This document shows positions 52,271 to 61,022 of a DNA stretch of 64,000 nt, in pieces. The position numbers and the translations under genes were made by a program. The stretch comes from Pseudomonas jessenii (GTDB lineage: Bacteria > Pseudomonadota > Gammaproteobacteria > Pseudomonadales > Pseudomonadaceae), in contig NZ_NIWT01000006.1 of assembly GCF_002236115.1 (NCBI RefSeq), positions 434,001-498,000 on the forward strand, written 5' to 3'. The first letter of the stretch is position 1; every line of letters starts with the position of its first letter. The notes beneath the pieces are model-generated. The model saw nothing but the letters and a program-made list of their open reading frames with translations. It ran no database searches and was not told where the DNA came from.

Positions 52271-55200
52271 GTGTCGATTCATGTCGCATTGCACCACGTC
52301 ACGCATTACCGCTATGACCGCGCTGTCGAACTCGGCCCGCAGATCGTTCGCCTGCGTCCCGCCGCCCACAGCCGCACGCGGATTCTGTCCTATGCGTTGA
52401 AAGTCTCCCCCGAACAGCACTTCATCAACTGGCAGCAGGACCCTCAGGGCAATTACCTGGCGCGGCTGGTGTTCCCGGAAAAAACCGAAGAGTTGCGAAT
52501 CGAAGTCGATCTGCTGGCCGAAATGGCGATCTTCAATCCGTTCGACTTCTTCCTCGAACCCTACGCGGAAAAAATCCCCTTCACTTATGCCGCGGATGAG
52601 CGCAAGGAGCTGGCGCCGTACCTGGAAACCCTGCCCCTGACGCCGAAGTTCAAGGCCTACCTGGACGGCATCGACCGCACACCGTTACCCGCCGTGGACT
52701 TTCTCGTCGCGCTCAACCAGCGTTTGAGCGAAGACATCGACTACCTGATCCGCATGGAGCCCGGCGTACAAACACCTGAGCACACCCTCGACCAGGCCTC
52801 CGGTTCGTGCCGCGACTCCGCCTGGTTGCTGGTGCAACTGCTGCGCAACCTGGGGCTGGCGGCGCGTTTCGTGTCGGGCTACCTGATCCAGCTGACCGCC
52901 GACGTCAAAAGTCTCGACGGTCCGTCCGGCACCGACGTGGATTTCACCGACCTGCACGCCTGGTGCGAGGTGTACCTGCCCGGCGCCGGCTGGATCGGCC
53001 TGGATGCAACCTCCGGGCTGTTTGCCGGTGAAGGACATATTCCGTTGGCCTGTAGTCCCGATCCGTCCTCTGCGGCGCCGATCAGTGGCTTGGTGGAACC
53101 CTGCGAGTGCGAATTCAGCCACGAAATGTCCGTGGAGCGGATTTGGGAAGCACCACGGGTCACCAAGCCCTACAGCGACGATCAGTGGCTGGCGATCCAG
53201 GCCCTGGGCCGACGGATCGATGCTGAGTTGCTGGAAGGCGATGTACGCCTGACCATGGGCGGCGAGCCGACCTTTGTGTCCATCGATGACCCGGACGGCG
53301 CCGAGTGGAATACCGCGGCACTGGGGCCGGATAAACGACGGTTGTCCGCCGAACTGTTCCAGCGCATGCGCAAGCACTACGCGCCCCAGGGGCTGGTGCA
53401 TTTCGGGCAGGGCAAGTGGTATCCCGGCGAGCAACTGCCGCGCTGGTCGCTCAATTGCTACTGGCGCCGTGACGGCCTGCCGATCTGGCACAACAGCGCG
53501 CTGATCGCCGATGAGCAGGAAGGCTACGGTGCCGATGGCGCACTGGCCGGGCGTTTTCTGGCGAGTGTCGCCGAACGCTTGAAGATTCCGACACGCTTTG
53601 TGTTCCCAGCCTACGAAGACAATTTCTATTACCTCTGGCGCGAAGGCATGTTGCCGCAAAACGTCAGCGCCGAAGACTCACGCCTGGAAGAGCCATTGGA
53701 GCGTGCGCGTCTGCGCAAGGTCTTCAGTCAAGGCCTGGACAAGGTCATCGGCCAGGTTCTGCCGCTGGCGCGCACCGCCAAGGGCGACCAGTGGCAGAGC
53801 GGGCGCTGGTATCTGCGCGATGAGCACTGCCGTCTGGTGCCGGGGGATTCTCCACTCGGTTATCGCTTGCCGCTGGGTTCGCAGCCTTGGGTGAAGGCGG
53901 CGGAGTATCCGTTCATTTATCCGCAGGACCCGAATCAGGATTTCCCGCCGCTGCCCGACACAGGGCAGCATCAGAGCCAAGGCGCAGCCGTCGCAGAAGA
54001 CCGTGCGCCAAACATCGACGAATCCGCCGACTGGCTGACCCGCACGGCGTTCTGTGCCGAGGCGCGGGAAGGCCGTTTGTACCTGTTCATGCCGCCGCTG
54101 GAACGGGTCGAGGATTACCTCGAGCTGGTCGCTGCCATCGAAGCCACCGCCGAAGAGCTGATGTGCCCGGTGTTGCTGGAGGGGTATGAGCCGCCGAGCG
54201 ATCCACGCCTGAGCAACTTGCGCATCACCCCGGATCCGGGGGTGATCGAGGTCAACGTGCAGCCGTCCGCGACCTGGGATGAGCTGGTCGAGCGCACCGA
54301 ATTCCTCTATGAAGAGGCGCGCCAGACTCGGCTGACCACCGAGAAATTCATGATCGACGGCCGGCATACCGGCACGGGCGGTGGTAACCATTTCGTGCTG
54401 GGTGGCGCGACACCGGGGGACTCACCGTTTCTGCGTCGCCCGGATCTGCTGCGCAGCCTGATCAGCTACTGGCATAACCATCCGTCGCTGTCCTACCTGT
54501 TTTCCGGATTGTTCATCGGCCCGACGTCCCAGGCGCCGCGGGTCGATGAGGCGCGCAACGATGCCTTGTACGAGCTGGAAATCGCCTTCGCGCAGATGCC
54601 TGAAGCGGGTGAGGAGTGCCCGCCATGGCTGGTGGATCGACTGCTGCGCAACCTGCTGATCGATGTAACCGGCAACACCCACCGCGCCGAGTTCTGCATC
54701 GACAAACTCTATTCGCCGGACGGTGCCACCGGGCGCCTCGGATTGCTGGAGCTACGTGCGTTCGAGATGCCGCCCCATGCGCGCATGAGCCTGGTGCAAC
54801 AATTGTTGCTGCGGGCGCTGGTTGCGCGGTTCTGGCGCGAGCCCTATGCGCCGCCGAAACTGGCGCGCTGGGGCACGGAGCTGCACGATCGCTTCCTGTT
54901 GCCGCACTTTATCGAGCAAGACTTCGCCGATGTCATCGTCGACCTCAACGCCGCCGGTTATCCGGTGCGTGCCGAATGGTTCGCCGCGCATCTGGAATTC
55001 CGTTTCCCCAAGGTTGGCGACTACGCCGTCAGCGGCATTGCGCTGGAACTGCGCCAGGCGCTCGAGCCCTGGCACGTGCTGGGCGAAGAGGGCGCCATGG
55101 GCGGTACGGTGCGCTACGTGGATTCGTCACTGGAGCGTTTGCAGGTCAAGCTCAGCGGCTTGCCGCCCCAGCGATATCTGCTGACCTGCAACGGCATTCC

Positions 55201-55543
55201 GGTGCCATTGCAGCCCACCGGGCGTGTAGGCGAATTCGTCGCGGGCGTGAGATTTCGTGCCTGGCAACCGGCTAACTGCCTGCAACCGACCATTGCGGTC
55301 CACGCGCCCCTGGTGTTCGACCTGCTCGACACCTGGATGCAGCGCTCGCTGGGCGGTTGCCAGTACCACGTCGCCCATCCGGGCGGGCGCAACTACGACA
55401 GTTTGCCGGTGAATGCCAACGAAGCGGAGAGCCGGCGAATGGCGCGCTTTTTCCGCATCGGACACACGCCGGGAAAGTTTCCTGTACCCAATCTGGAAAT
55501 CAGCGACGAGTTGCCGATGACACTCGATTTGCGACGTTTCTAA
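52271..55543 (+). CDS. Transglutaminase-like / DUF2126 protein
   Basis: A 1090-residue cytoplasmic-type protein (no signal peptide). The N-terminal bacterial transglutaminase region (about residues 1-290) has HVTHYRYD, the catalytic Cys in ASGSCRDSAWLLVQLLRNLGLAARFVSGY (about residue 180), and THis/Asp in DLHAWCEVYLPGAGWIGLDAT. The remainder (about 320-1090) is the DUF2126 domain (RLTMGGEPTFVSIDDPDG, HTGTGGGNHFVLGG). A GTG start at 52271 is preceded by AGGAGGC; no better ATG exists. First gene of a three-gene operon with an ATP-grasp/alpha-E protein and a second transglutaminase; a peptide-modifying role was predicted for such clusters, but none is proven. Confidence 0.85.
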   Translation: MSIHVALHHVTHYRYDRAVELGPQIVRLRPAAHSRTRILSYALKVSPEQHFINWQQDPQGNYLARLVFPEKTEELRIEVDLLAEMAIFNPFDFFLEPYAEKIPFTYAADERKELAPYLETLPLTPKFKAYLDGIDRTPLPAVDFLVALNQRLSEDIDYLIRMEPGVQTPEHTLDQASGSCRDSAWLLVQLLRNLGLAARFVSGYLIQLTADVKSLDGPSGTDVDFTDLHAWCEVYLPGAGWIGLDATSGLFAGEGHIPLACSPDPSSAAPISGLVEPCECEFSHEMSVERIWEAPRVTKPYSDDQWLAIQALGRRIDAELLEGDVRLTMGGEPTFVSIDDPDGAEWNTAALGPDKRRLSAELFQRMRKHYAPQGLVHFGQGKWYPGEQLPRWSLNCYWRRDGLPIWHNSALIADEQEGYGADGALAGRFLASVAERLKIPTRFVFPAYEDNFYYLWREGMLPQNVSAEDSRLEEPLERARLRKVFSQGLDKVIGQVLPLARTAKGDQWQSGRWYLRDEHCRLVPGDSPLGYRLPLGSQPWVKAAEYPFIYPQDPNQDFPPLPDTGQHQSQGAAVAEDRAPNIDESADWLTRTAFCAEAREGRLYLFMPPLERVEDYLELVAAIEATAEELMCPVLLEGYEPPSDPRLSNLRITPDPGVIEVNVQPSATWDELVERTEFLYEEARQTRLTTEKFMIDGRHTGTGGGNHFVLGGATPGDSPFLRRPDLLRSLISYWHNHPSLSYLFSGLFIGPTSQAPRVDEARNDALYELEIAFAQMPEAGEECPPWLVDRLLRNLLIDVTGNTHRAEFCIDKLYSPDGATGRLGLLELRAFEMPPHARMSLVQQLLLRALVARFWREPYAPPKLARWGTELHDRFLLPHFIEQDFADVIVDLNAAGYPVRAEWFAAHLEFRFPKVGDYAVSGIALELRQALEPWHVLGEEGAMGGTVRYVDSSLERLQVKLSGLPPQRYLLTCNGIPVPLQPTGRVGEFVAGVRFRAWQPANCLQPTIAVHAPLVFDLLDTWMQRSLGGCQYHVAHPGGRNYDSLPVNANEAESRRMARFFRIGHTPGKFPVPNLEISDELPMTLDLRRF

Positions 55544-55631
55544 ACCGTACGCGACGCTCGGGTTTTTCGTATATCAGGGCGTCACGAGCCTGCGTTAGTC
55601 TGACCGTTCATTGCTGTCTGCCGAGCTTTCC

Positions 55632-58118
55632 ATGCCTGACCTGCTAGACCGCTACCCGCTGACGGCGGGCACCTATCACGAACTGCTCGACGACAGTGGC
55701 GCCGTGCGCCCGCACTGGCGCCGGCTGTTCGAACAGTTGCAACGCAGCACGCCGGCACAACTGGTGCAGCGTCAGGCCCTGCTGACCCGGCAGATTCAGG
55801 AAAACGGCGTTACCTATAACGTCTATGCCGACCCCAAGGGCGCGGACCGGCCGTGGGAGCTGGACCTGCTGCCCCATGTCATCGCGGCTGACGAGTGGCA
55901 ACAGTTGTCGGCCGGCATCGCTCAGCGGGCGCGGTTGCTCAATGCGGTGCTGGCTGACCTTTACGGTCCGCAACGGCTGATCGCCGAAGGTCTGCTGCCC
56001 GCCGAGCTGGTGTTCGGTCACAACAACTTCCTTTGGCCCTGTCAGGGCATCAGTCCGCCTGACGGAGCCTTTCTGCATCTGTATGCCGTGGATCTGGCGC
56101 GCACACCCGATGGCCGCTGGTGGGTGACGGCGGATCGTACCCAGGCGCCTTCGGGAGCCGGATATGCGCTGGAAAACCGCACGATCGTGTCCCGGGCCTT
56201 TCCCGAGCTGTACCGCGATCTGAAGGTGCAGCACCTGGCCGGGTTCTTCCGCACCTTGCAGGAAACCCTGGTCCGTCAGGCCCCGAGTGACGGAGACGCA
56301 CCGTTGGTGGTGCTGCTGACACCGGGGCGTTTCAACGAAAGCTATTTTGAACATCTGTATCTGGCTCGTCAGCTCGGTTATCCGCTGGTGGAGGGCGGCG
56401 ACCTGACGGTGCGCGATGCCACGGTCTACCTGAAGACCCTGAGTGGCCTGCGTCGGGTCCACGCGATCATGCGCCGGCTCGACGATGACTTCTGTGATCC
56501 GCTGGAGTTGCGAACCGATTCGGCCCTCGGTGTCCCAGGCCTGCTGGAAGCCGTGCGGCAGGGGCGGGTGCTGGTGGCCAACGCCCTCGGCAGCGGTGTG
56601 CTGGAATCGCCGGGTTTGTTGGGTTTTCTGCCGAAGATCAATCAATTCCTGTTTGGCGAAGAACTGATCCTGCCGTCCATCGCCACTTGGTGGTGCGGTG
56701 AAGCGCCGGTTCTGGCCCAGGCCCTGGAGAAACTTCCAGAGTTGCTGATCAAGCCGGCGTTTCCGTCCCAGAGCTTTGCACCGGTATTTGGCCGTGATTT
56801 GAGTGATAAACAGCGCAAGGAGCTCGCAGAGCGCATGCAGGCGCGTCCTTATGCCTATGTGGCGCAAGAACTTGCTCAATTGTCCCAGGCGCCGATCTGG
56901 CAAGCCGAAGACGGTCAACTGCAACCCCGTGCCATCGGCATGCGTATGTATGCAGTGGCCAGCCGCGAGGGATATCGGGTACTGCCCGGTGGCTTGACCC
57001 GGGTCGCCGCCCAAGCCGATGCCGAAGTGGTGTCGATGCAGCGCGGCGGCGCCAGTAAAGACACCTGGGTGCTGGGCGATCGTGCGCCTAGCGGCGAACA
57101 ATGGAAGGCCCAACGCAACATCGGTGTGCATGACCTGGTGCGGCGCGATCCGTACCTGCCATCGCGGGTGGTGGAAAACCTGTTCTGGTTCGGTCGTTAT
57201 TGTGAGCGTTGCGACGACAGCGCCCGTTTGCTGCGAATCATGCTGGCGCGCTATGTCGACGGCGACGACCCGCAAGCCCTGCAGGCAGCGGTGGACCTCG
57301 GCGAACGACTGATGTTGCTGCCCGAGGAGGGCGAGTTGCCAGAGCGCCTGTTGGCGGCGCTGCTCGGCGATGACTGGCCGTTCAGTCTGCGTTCCAACCT
57401 GCAACGCTTGCAGTGGGCTGCTTCGCAGGTGCGCGGCAAGCTCTCGCGGGAAAACTGGCAGGCGCTGGTGGAGTTGCAGCGCGAAGCCATGGAGCTGGAA
57501 ACCGAAGAGCCGGATTTCGGTGAGTTGCTGGATTTTCTCAATCGTCTGGTGATGTCTCTGGCGGCGCTGTCCGGCTTTGCCCTGGACGACATGACCCGGG
57601 ATGAAGGCTGGCGTTTCCTGATGATTGGTCGGCGAATAGAACGCCTGCAATTTCTCAGCGGCAGCCTGGCGGCGTTCCTGCGGGGTGCCGGGGCTTTCGA
57701 TCAGGCCGGGCTGGAGTGGTTGCTGGAACTGGGCAACAGCAGCATCACTTACCGTTCTCGATACCTGGCGGTGGCGCAGCTGATCCCGGTGCTCGACCTG
57801 CTATTGCTCGATGAGCAGAACCCTCACGCCGTGTTGTTCCAATTGAAACTGGTGACCCGCACACTCAAACGCCTCAACGATGACTTTGGCGCGCCGCGTG
57901 AAGCAGCGCTGCCGCAATTGGTCGAGCGTCTGGCGCGATTCGATCTGGGCTGCCTGGAAAACCCGCTGTTCGGCGACGCGAGTGTTCGCGCTGCCATCGA
58001 GGGGCTGGCCGCGCTGCTGCAAGAGATCGCCGACGCCAGCGGGCAAGTTTCCGATCGCCTGGCGCTGCGGCATTTCGCCCATGTCGATGATGTCAGCCAG
58101 CGCACGGTGTCCGTCTGA
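55632..58118 (+). CDS. Circularly permuted ATP-grasp / alpha-E fusion protein
   Basis: An 828-residue protein joining a circularly permuted type 2 ATP-grasp domain (DUF404/DUF407, about residues 60-470) with an alpha-E domain (DUF403, about residues 505-820, beginning VENLFWFGRYCERCDD). Motifs include NEVTYNVYAD-like NGVTYNVYAD, FGHNNFLWPC, GRFNESYFEHLYLARQLGYPLVEGGDL and NALGSGVLESPG. Usually these two domains are separate genes (alpha-E second); here they are fused. The start at 55632 (MPDLLDRYPLTAGTY) was chosen over 55611. The stop overlaps the ATG of the next gene (TGATG). Confidence 0.88.
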   Translation: MPDLLDRYPLTAGTYHELLDDSGAVRPHWRRLFEQLQRSTPAQLVQRQALLTRQIQENGVTYNVYADPKGADRPWELDLLPHVIAADEWQQLSAGIAQRARLLNAVLADLYGPQRLIAEGLLPAELVFGHNNFLWPCQGISPPDGAFLHLYAVDLARTPDGRWWVTADRTQAPSGAGYALENRTIVSRAFPELYRDLKVQHLAGFFRTLQETLVRQAPSDGDAPLVVLLTPGRFNESYFEHLYLARQLGYPLVEGGDLTVRDATVYLKTLSGLRRVHAIMRRLDDDFCDPLELRTDSALGVPGLLEAVRQGRVLVANALGSGVLESPGLLGFLPKINQFLFGEELILPSIATWWCGEAPVLAQALEKLPELLIKPAFPSQSFAPVFGRDLSDKQRKELAERMQARPYAYVAQELAQLSQAPIWQAEDGQLQPRAIGMRMYAVASREGYRVLPGGLTRVAAQADAEVVSMQRGGASKDTWVLGDRAPSGEQWKAQRNIGVHDLVRRDPYLPSRVVENLFWFGRYCERCDDSARLLRIMLARYVDGDDPQALQAAVDLGERLMLLPEEGELPERLLAALLGDDWPFSLRSNLQRLQWAASQVRGKLSRENWQALVELQREAMELETEEPDFGELLDFLNRLVMSLAALSGFALDDMTRDEGWRFLMIGRRIERLQFLSGSLAAFLRGAGAFDQAGLEWLLELGNSSITYRSRYLAVAQLIPVLDLLLLDEQNPHAVLFQLKLVTRTLKRLNDDFGAPREAALPQLVERLARFDLGCLENPLFGDASVRAAIEGLAALLQEIADASGQVSDRLALRHFAHVDDVSQRTVSV

Positions 58119-59008
58119 TGAGCGCTCACTACCAGATTTTCCACGACACCCATTATCACTACGACAGCCCGGTGTCCCTGGCCCAGCAACTGGCGCATTT
58201 GTGGCCGCGGCCTTGTGCCTGGCAGCGCTGCACCGACCGGCAATTGCAGATCAGTCCGCAGCCGACCTCGCGCCGCGATGAACTGGATGTATTCGGCAAT
58301 CCGCTGACCCGGCTGGCGTTTGAACGTCCTCATGATGAGCTGCTGGTCAATGCCAGCCTCACGATCGAGGTACTTCCCCGGCCCGCGCTGGACTTCAATC
58401 TTTCACCCGCATGGGAAGACACCCGTAGCGCGCTGACTTACAGCAGTCAGCCGCTGTCGCCCGAATTGCTTGAAGCCTGCCGTTACCGCTTCGAATCACC
58501 TTACGTGCATCTAAAGCGAAACTTCGTCGAATTTTCCGAGAGCTGCTTCCCGACGGGGCGGCCGCTGTTGCTCGGCGTTCAGGCTTTGATGGAGAAAATC
58601 TTCAGCGAGTTTACCTTCGATGCCGAAGCGACTCAGGTGGCGACGCCGCTGGTGGAAGTGCTGGAACGCCGACGCGGGGTCTGCCAGGATTTTGCCCACC
58701 TGATGCTCGCCTGTGTACGCTCCCGTGGATTGGCCGCGCGCTACATCAGCGGCTACCTGCTGACCCAGCCGCCACCTGGCCAGCCACGGCTGATTGGTGC
58801 CGATGCATCCCACGCCTGGGTCTCGGTGTTTTGCCCGGTGCTGGGTTGGGTGGATTTCGATCCGACCAACAATGTGCAACCGGCACTGGAGCACATCACC
58901 CTGGCCTGGGGCCGGGATTTTTCCGATGTGTCGCCGTTGCGGGGGGTGATTCTTGGGGGAGGGAACCACGACCCGGAAGTTCGCGTCACTGTGATGCCAC
59001 TGGATTAA
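58118..59008 (+). CDS. Transglutaminase-family protein
   Basis: A 296-residue protein with the bacterial transglutaminase N-terminal region (IFHDTHYHYDSPVSLAQQL) and core: Cys in RRGVCQDFAHLMLACVRSRGLAARYISGYL (about residues 186-215), His in DASHAWVSVFCPVLGWVDFDPTNN (about residues 228-251, with Asp). No signal peptide. It is coupled to the ATP-grasp gene by a TGATG overlap. Third gene of the operon; the pair of distinct transglutaminases with one ATP-grasp enzyme suggests peptide-bond making and breaking on an unknown substrate. Confidence 0.88.
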   Translation: MSAHYQIFHDTHYHYDSPVSLAQQLAHLWPRPCAWQRCTDRQLQISPQPTSRRDELDVFGNPLTRLAFERPHDELLVNASLTIEVLPRPALDFNLSPAWEDTRSALTYSSQPLSPELLEACRYRFESPYVHLKRNFVEFSESCFPTGRPLLLGVQALMEKIFSEFTFDAEATQVATPLVEVLERRRGVCQDFAHLMLACVRSRGLAARYISGYLLTQPPPGQPRLIGADASHAWVSVFCPVLGWVDFDPTNNVQPALEHITLAWGRDFSDVSPLRGVILGGGNHDPEVRVTVMPLD

Positions 59009-59018
59009 CGAAGATCAA

Positions 59019-59109
59019 CTGTGGGAGCGAGCTTGCTCGCGATAGCGGTGTGTCAGTCAATTTGATATTGGATGTGCGGCCGTCATCGCGAGCAAGCTCG
59101 CTCCCACAG
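59019..59109. repeat. REPIN
   Basis: Inverted REP halves 59019-59045 and 59083-59109, immediately after the transglutaminase operon. Two small hairpins (GGCAGC/GCTGCC, about 59154-59168, and GGGCC/GGCCC, about 59190-59215) follow in the gap to 59222. Confidence 0.9.
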
Positions 59110-59221
59110 GGAATTACGGTGTGTTTGGGTCATTCGATTGGCCTGTGTGGGTCGGCAGCAAAGCTGCCAACCCTTTACACAGATCCGGTGGGCCTGTTCA
59201 GATCAACCGGCCCGGAGGTTC

Positions 59222-59401
59222 TCAGGCGTCGGGCGCCGAGTCTTTCGGTGCATCAACATCGTCTTCTGCCGCCACTTCACCCTCAGGGTTCAGTGCCGCT
59301 TCTTCAGCTGTAGCTTTCTTGCGCTGAAGCTTTTCCTCTTTCTTCTGCTCCTTGGCCAAGTCTCTCTGACGTTTGGCGAAGGAATAATTAGGTTTAGCCA
59401 T
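59222..59401 (-). CDS. Small highly charged protein
   Basis: A 59-residue soluble protein: MAKPNYSFAKRQRDLAKEQKKEEKLQ..., basic and helical at the N-terminus (a run of Lys, Arg and Glu), then acidic at the C-terminus (EGEVAAEDDVDAPKDSAPDA). I recognise it as a short conserved-type Pseudomonas protein of unknown function, but no named family applies. GAGGATCG precedes the ATG; the ORF extends upstream to 59494 without family features. It lies just downstream of the LOG-family gene on the same strand. Confidence 0.65.
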   Translation of the reverse strand: MAKPNYSFAKRQRDLAKEQKKEEKLQRKKATAEEAALNPEGEVAAEDDVDAPKDSAPDA

Positions 59402-59469
59402 GGGCGATCCTCTGGGGTCGAAGGTGAGGTTGAGCGGCGCATATTCTGCCCTGTATCGGTGCCGAGCCG

Positions 59470-60057
59470 TTAGCTGGGTTTTTGCTCGGCCCATTTTGGC
59501 GCTATGGACGGTTGCCAGGCATCCAGAGCATCGAGCAGGGTTTGCGGCGATTCGCTCACTTGCAGCATGTCACGGTGCTGCCCGCGAACGAAGCCTTCGC
59601 CGACGATGTGATCAAGAAAAGACGTCAATTTGCTGTAGAAACCATTCACTTCCAGCAAACCCAGCGGTTTGCCGTGGTAGCCGAGCTGGCCCCAGGTCCA
59701 GACTTCGAACAGCTCTTCGAGGGTGCCAAGGCCGCCGGGCAGTGCGATAAAGGCATCGCTGAGCTCGGCCATCCGCGCCTTGCGCGCGTGCATGCCATCG
59801 ACGACTTCCAGGCGAGTCAGGCCGCTGTGGCCGATTTCCTTGTCTTTGAGGCTTTGCGGGATGATGCCGATCACTTCACCGCCGGCCGCTAGGGCCGCAT
59901 CGGCGACGATGCCCATCAAGCCCACGGCGCCACCACCATACACCAGGGTCAGCTTGCGCTCGGCCAACGCCCGGCCAAGGGCCACGGCTGCTTCGCGGTA
60001 AGCCGGATTGGTGCCGGTGCTGGCACCACAAAATACACAAACGGATGTTAAAGACAT
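59470..60057 (-). CDS. LOG-family protein (cytokinin-riboside-phosphate phosphoribohydrolase-like)
   Basis: A 195-residue Rossmann-fold protein. MSLTSVCVFCGASTGTNPAYREAA, VYGGGAVGLMGIVADAAL and the catalytic-site motif ALPGGLGTLEELFEVWTWGQLG (PGGxGTxxE, about residues 105-126) identify the family, which cleaves nucleoside 5'-monophosphates. Bacterial members often lack a plant-hormone role. It may be co-transcribed with the small charged gene downstream. Confidence 0.9.
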   Translation of the reverse strand: MSLTSVCVFCGASTGTNPAYREAAVALGRALAERKLTLVYGGGAVGLMGIVADAALAAGGEVIGIIPQSLKDKEIGHSGLTRLEVVDGMHARKARMAELSDAFIALPGGLGTLEELFEVWTWGQLGYHGKPLGLLEVNGFYSKLTSFLDHIVGEGFVRGQHRDMLQVSESPQTLLDALDAWQPSIAPKWAEQKPS

Positions 60058-60302
60058 GCCTTGCTCCTTGGTCGATCAGGGCCACAGAGTAAAGGCAGGC
60101 GCACGGCACTCCAAGGGCTAGACTTGGTGTTCTGGGGTTTCGTACGTGCCGCTGGCGCCGCAGGCGTAGGCGGCCAGCAAACTGCACAACAGACTGTTGA
60201 TCAACATGATGGGCATTCCATTTGAAGGGGGACGGCCTGATGATAGGCCCGGACCAGACACTTGGCCGGTAGATATTTCGCATCGGTGCCATAGCGCGAA
60301 AG

Positions 60303-60312
60303 TTGTATACAA
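60303..60312. promoter_or_regulatory. TTGTATACAA palindrome upstream of azu
   Basis: A perfect 10-base palindrome just before the ANR-like box; a possible regulator site, with no regulator assigned. Confidence 0.25.
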
Positions 60313-60315
60313 TTT

Positions 60316-60329
60316 TTGATTCAAGTCAT
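60316..60329 (+). promoter_or_regulatory. ANR/FNR-like box upstream of azurin
   Basis: TTGATTCAAGTCAT matches the ANR consensus TTGATnnnn(A/G)TCAA except in the last base, about 80 bases before the azu start. Azurin of Pseudomonas aeruginosa is, as I recall, under ANR control in low oxygen. Confidence 0.6.
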
Positions 60330-60401
60330 ATGAACTTGCGAAGTTTTCAGGCAGTCTTCTGTTTATTCGCGATTTCCTTAACCCTGCCTTGGAGATTCAC
60401 C

Positions 60402-60848
60402 ATGTTTGCCAAACTTGTTGCGGTATCCCTGTTGACACTGGCCAGCAGCCAATTGATGGCTGCAGAGTGCAAAGTCACCGTCGACTCCACCGACCAGATG
60501 TCTTTCGACACGAAGGCTATTGAAATCGACAAGAGCTGCAAGACGTTTACCGTGGAACTCAAGCATTCCGGCAGCTTGCCGAAGAACGTCATGGGCCATA
60601 ACTGGGTGCTGAGTAAAGAAGCCGACATGCAGCCGATCGCCACCGACGGCCTGAGCGCCGGCATCGACAAGAACTACCTGAAGGAAGGCGATGCCCGCGT
60701 GATCGCCCACACCAAGATCATCGGCGCCAAGGAAACCGACTCGGTGACCTTCGATGTGTCGAAGCTCGACGCTGCTGAAAAATACGGTTTCTTCTGCTCC
60801 TTCCCGGGCCACATCTCGATGATGAAAGGCACCGTGACTCTGAAGTAA
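60402..60848 (+). CDS. azu: Azurin
   Basis: A 148-residue periplasmic blue-copper electron carrier. The signal peptide is about residues 1-20 (MFAKLVAVSLLTLASSQLMA) and the mature protein begins AECKVTVDSTDQMSFDT. Copper ligands are all visible: His of GHNWVL, then Cys, His and Met in FFCSFPGHISMMKGT. ATG at 60402 is preceded by GGAGA at about 60391; longer ORF starts lack a signal peptide. An ANR-like box lies upstream. Confidence 0.97.
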   Translation: MFAKLVAVSLLTLASSQLMAAECKVTVDSTDQMSFDTKAIEIDKSCKTFTVELKHSGSLPKNVMGHNWVLSKEADMQPIATDGLSAGIDKNYLKEGDARVIAHTKIIGAKETDSVTFDVSKLDAAEKYGFFCSFPGHISMMKGTVTLK

Positions 60849-60870
60849 GACTGACCACCGCGTTATCGTT

Positions 60871-60940
60871 CATCGCGGGCAAGCCACGCTCCCACAGGGC
60901 CACCACCGTACCTGTGGGAGCGGGCTTGCTTGCGAAGGGG
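60871..60940. repeat. REPIN, GCGGGC subtype, partly decayed
   Basis: Inverted halves 60871-60899 (CATCGCGGGCAAGCCACGCT...) and 60911-60940 (..CGGGCTTGCTTGCGAAGGGG) with substitutions in both arms. Confidence 0.8.
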
Positions 60941-60970
60941 CCAGAAGCATCAACGCATGTTTTGGCCAAA

Positions 60971-61010
60971 GAAAAGCCCGCTGGGGATCACTCCTCAGCG
61001 GGCTTTTTCA
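60971..61010 (-). terminator. Terminator after nadE (bidirectional)
   Basis: GAAAAGCCCGCTG(G)GG... pairs with CTCAGCGGGCTTTTTC around ATCACT, flanked by A and T runs, 12 bases after the nadE stop on the minus strand. Confidence 0.85.
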
Positions 61011-61022
61011 TTCACTCACGCC

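Noticed and set aside
60118..60216. A tiny minus-strand frame (about 32 residues, MPIMLINSLLCSLLAAYAC...) that looks a little like a lipoprotein leader
   Set aside because: No ribosome binding site, imperfect lipobox (AYAC) and no neighbour to support it.
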